From NCBI GenBank assembly GCA_000231825.2, contig JH720302.1:1543179-1607178 (forward strand): a DNA stretch of 64,000 bases, read 5' to 3'. The position numbers and the translations under genes are program-made. Positions 61,493-64,000 of the stretch are shown one piece after another (positions within the stretch are counted from its first letter, which is position 1; each line of letters starts with the position of its first letter). The notes under the pieces were generated by a model. It saw only the letters and a list, made by a program, of their open reading frames with translations. It did not search any database and was not told the DNA's origin. The stretch comes from Tetrahymena elliotti 4EA (taxonomy: Eukaryota; Ciliophora; Oligohymenophorea; Hymenostomatida; Tetrahymenidae).

Positions 61493-61625
61493 AGATCTGC
61501 TAAAGCACTTAGCTTTTTTAATATATCGGATTACTAAGAACTGAAAATACTAATACTTTAGGTAACTGTGGTGTAGCTACAGAACCAAGGATAGTTAATT
61601 AATCTACCAAGTTAAGCAAGCACAT
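61493..61625 (-). other. Possible exon
   Basis: The minus strand reads LVDQLTILGSVATPQLPKV, then FSVLSNPIYQKSQVLQQI, before TGA. Residue mix and relatively high G+C suggest coding sequence, and ATG codons lie just upstream. The flanking exons are unclear and I do not recognise it. Confidence 0.3.
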
Positions 61626-61849
61626 CATTAATTTAAAATATTTATTTAAAATTAAAAAACTCCCTAAAAATATATTTAAAAATTTAAAGCAATAAATAAT
61701 ATTAAAATTTGGGTACCTAGAGTATCTGCATAAAATAATTAATTGTATATTTTTTAAAAACTAAAAACTTCAATTTCAACTGCTTTCTAACTTTTTTTTT
61801 TGAACTTTAAATATCTTCTTTAAATTAGAGTAAACAGATTATATTTCGT

Positions 61850-61911
61850 TATTTAAAAAATTTTTAATTTTTTATATGATTATTTAAAAAATTTTTAATT
61901 TTTTATATGAT
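61850..61911 (+). repeat. Perfect 31-bp tandem duplication
   Basis: Two adjacent identical 31-mers (61,850-61,880 and 61,881-61,911), each TATTTAAAAAATTTTTAATT followed by TTTTATATGAT. Confidence 0.9.
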
Positions 61912-63821
61912 TGTGAACTATAAAAATAGACTCTTATCAAAGAATTAAATCATTACAAATAATTTATTTATCAAATTTAAAAATTAATTTGATATGAACT
62001 ATTCTTACTGTTTTTTTGCTTGAATTACGAGCTACTCTTAATTTTGGTTTACTTTAAGTATTATTTTGTCTCAGAAAAATGTTACTTAAAAAGATAATTT
62101 TGAAGAGTTTATTTATGTCAAATTTAATTGGCTTTGAAAATAAGTAAAAACAAAAATAGAATAAAATCAAAAAAAATTGAAAAGAAAAAACAAAGTATTT
62201 GGTTTAATTTGATTATTTTTTATTAAATTTTTATATTATTTTGCAATTTATATACTTAGTTTTAATTCGAATTGATTTCCAAAAAAAATCTCCTTATTCA
62301 AAATCAAAATACAACAAAAAAAGCAAGAAAATAGAGTGATTTTTTATTAAAAAAAGTAGATTTTAAATGAATCAATCTGAAAAGATAAAATCAAATAAGA
62401 AATGAAACACAAATAAGAGCTGGTTGAAATATTATATGAATTCATAAATAATTAAGATGAAGTGCTATGTGTAGTTTAAAAATTTTTAATTTTTGATTAA
62501 AATTATTTTTTTCAAAACCTCAAGATATAACCTAGTTATAATTTTCCATTTCTTTTATCAGAAATAAAAGCTATATTTTTTATTTCTTGAAAATATTTTA
62601 ATTTTTAGTACTTGATAATAGATAGAACAAATGTGAGAATAGGTAGATAAATAGTAAAAGAAATTAATTTTAAGATTTTTATTCATACAGAATAATTAAT
62701 TAAAAAATAAGCCTTATTTAAAACCTAAAATAAACTTAATCAATAAATAAATAAATAATTGTTAAAATAACTTTTATTAAATCACTACTAAATAACTAAT
62801 TTATTTTACTATTTATAAACATCCTTCAATTTGAACACTGACTGGATTTTAAAATCCATTATTATTATGTTACTATATTTCTCAAAATCTTAACTTTTAT
62901 TCAGCTTAAAAAATAATTTGATTAAAAACATGTGATTTATTTGTAATTGTATGTAAATAGAATAATAAATAAAAGTTTGTTTTTTGGTTGCCACAATCTT
63001 AATAAATTATTTATTAAGGTAATTATTATATGCAGATAGAGAAAATAAAACAAAAGATTAAATTTCTTAAAATAGATAGGCATGAACAAATTTAACAATG
63101 GACATTAAGAATAAAATAATAAGAGTTTTAAGGTATTGATTGTTTATTTGAAAGTATAATTGTATTTATAAATTAAATTAGTATATTTGGTCTTTTATAA
63201 ACTTTTTTGCTTAAATTTTTGGTTGGTTGATTGATTGATTGGGAATTTGCTTTACTATAAAAGTATTTAGGCAATAATTTATGGTTGATTTATTTATTTA
63301 TTAATCCATTATTATATTTTATTGTAGAGAGGTGATACTTACAAGTTAGAAAACTAAAGGTTATTATCATTATTATTATTAGTCCAGTTACAAATGAGAA
63401 TGTATATTGATAGGTAGGCATGTGTGAATGCAATTTATTATTGCTTTTATTTATTTGTTTGTTTTATTTTGAGTTGAGTAGGGAAATAAAGAAATTATTA
63501 TTATCATGCTATGTTACCTTTTAATTTTAAAAATTTTTTTGTATAGCATGTTAAATTTATTTTAGAGTATTAATTTGAGCAAAAATGGGAGTAGTTTTTT
63601 ATATTATGATAATTATCCCTGCAAGCGAGCAAAAAGCAAGCAAGCAAGCATATGCTAGTGGCTGCAGATGTATTAGACTATGCAGTGAGCGATATATCTT
63701 AATGCTCGAGTGGATTATTAGTTTTTTTTTTATATTTTGTATATATAGTTTACTCAGTACTTTTGTTAAGAAATAAAAAATATTAAAATTAAATTGCTTT
63801 AATTAGTTAAAAATTATTTAC

Positions 63822-64000
63822 TCCAGATTTCTTCTTTTTTGATGTTTTTTTAAAAGCACTTTCTTTGAACTTGACTTTCTTTTTAGCTTTACTCTTTTGG
63901 CTGTCTGCATCTGAATTAAATGAGCTATTCAAATCGTTATTGTTTCTTCTTTTCATTATAGAACGTGGTTTATCAACACTCTTTACTGAGCCTGAATCAA
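63822..64000 (-). CDS. 3' part of a Lys/Ser-rich gene, cut by window end
   Basis: The minus strand encodes a basic, low-complexity peptide (GSVKSVDKPRSIMKRRNNND, DADSQKSKAKKKVKFKE, KKTSKKKKSG), typical of a nuclear protein tail with localisation signals. At GGA|GTAAAT (63821) there is a plausible splice donor. If it is not used, the frame stays open through TAA glutamines to TGA near 63,367. The 5' part lies beyond the window, so the family cannot be given. Confidence 0.5.

Larger units (their letters stand above)
60905..63821. other. Gene-poor stretch upstream of PIG-C
   Basis: About 2.9 kb. Weak coding-like traces occur on the minus strand at 61,040-61,110 (LKLSNKSLKDWLFSAAAE) and 61,493-61,625 (LTILGSVATPQLPKVLVF), possibly exons of a gene I could not assemble. 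It also holds a 31-bp tandem duplication at 61,850 and a GC-richer patch at 63,600-63,710. The rest is AT-rich spacer. Confidence 0.4.

Noticed and set aside
63585..63776. Plus-strand 63-codon frame over the GC-richer patch
   Set aside because: No domain or context; the composition is explained by the AGCA repeats. The patch is noted as possible RNA instead.
1..64000. Dense TAA/TAG codons as evidence of widespread pseudogenes
   Set aside because: Conserved proteins such as STT3, VID27, PIG-C and DNAJB12-type read through them as glutamine and stop at TGA, as in Tetrahymena-type codes.
1..64000. tRNA, rRNA, CRISPR arrays or bacterial-style operons
   Set aside because: I looked for tRNA T-arm consensus, regularly spaced repeats and closely packed co-directional genes, and saw none.

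Overview
The window is macronuclear-type DNA of a ciliate, most likely Tetrahymena or a close relative. It is extremely AT-rich. Genes read correctly only if TAA and TAG are glutamine and TGA is the sole stop. Introns are short, GT-AG and AT-rich, and intergenic DNA is very poor in G and C. Conserved eukaryotic proteins (STT3, PIG-C, VID27, cyclophilin, a DNAJB12-type chaperone) read through many TAA/TAG codons and stop at TGA, which fixes the code.

Left end (1-12.5 kb): a minus-strand tandem array of related multi-exon membrane proteins. Each full member has an N-terminal membrane segment, a Cys-containing extracellular Cache-like sensor domain (RCRPWYT signature), a second membrane segment with a HAMP-like FEIPI motif, and a long helical cytoplasmic tail. 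Copy A is cut by the window start, B and C are full length, and a fourth, diverged 3' piece (D) lies between A and B. Segments 1-1870 and 6967-8870 are recent duplicates that carry the 3' end of one gene, the intergenic DNA and the 5' half of the next.

12.5-23 kb: an unrecognised plus-strand gene (13.9-15.6 kb), a gene-poor stretch with degenerate repeats and a possible inverted-repeat element, then two tandem EamA/DMT-type transporter genes separated by a 3 x 220-bp repeat.

23-41 kb: a fatty acid hydroxylase/sterol desaturase-family gene, VID27, a small Lys/Gln-rich protein, a two-helix membrane protein, a divergent protein kinase, STT3 (catalytic subunit of oligosaccharyltransferase) and a Qb-type SNARE-like protein. 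A duplicated 111-bp unit joined by a perfect 26-bp inverted repeat follows VID27.

41-64 kb: a large alpha/beta hydrolase with a Gln/Asn-rich disordered tail of over 1,100 residues, a secretory cyclophilin, a DNAJB12/14-type J protein, a RING plus TRAF-type zinc-finger protein with a Pro/Gln-rich first exon, an unrecognised 307-residue protein, PIG-C with a short Cys-rich N-terminal extension, and the 3' end of a Lys/Ser-rich gene.

There is no operon. Several genes serve the endoplasmic reticulum and early secretory pathway (STT3, PIG-C, cyclophilin, J protein, sterol hydroxylase, SNARE), but they are scattered on both strands and I see no sign that they are linked functionally. I found no convincing wholly new system. 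The most unusual items are the receptor array, the hydrolase/prion-like fusion, and the PIG-C Cys-rich extension.
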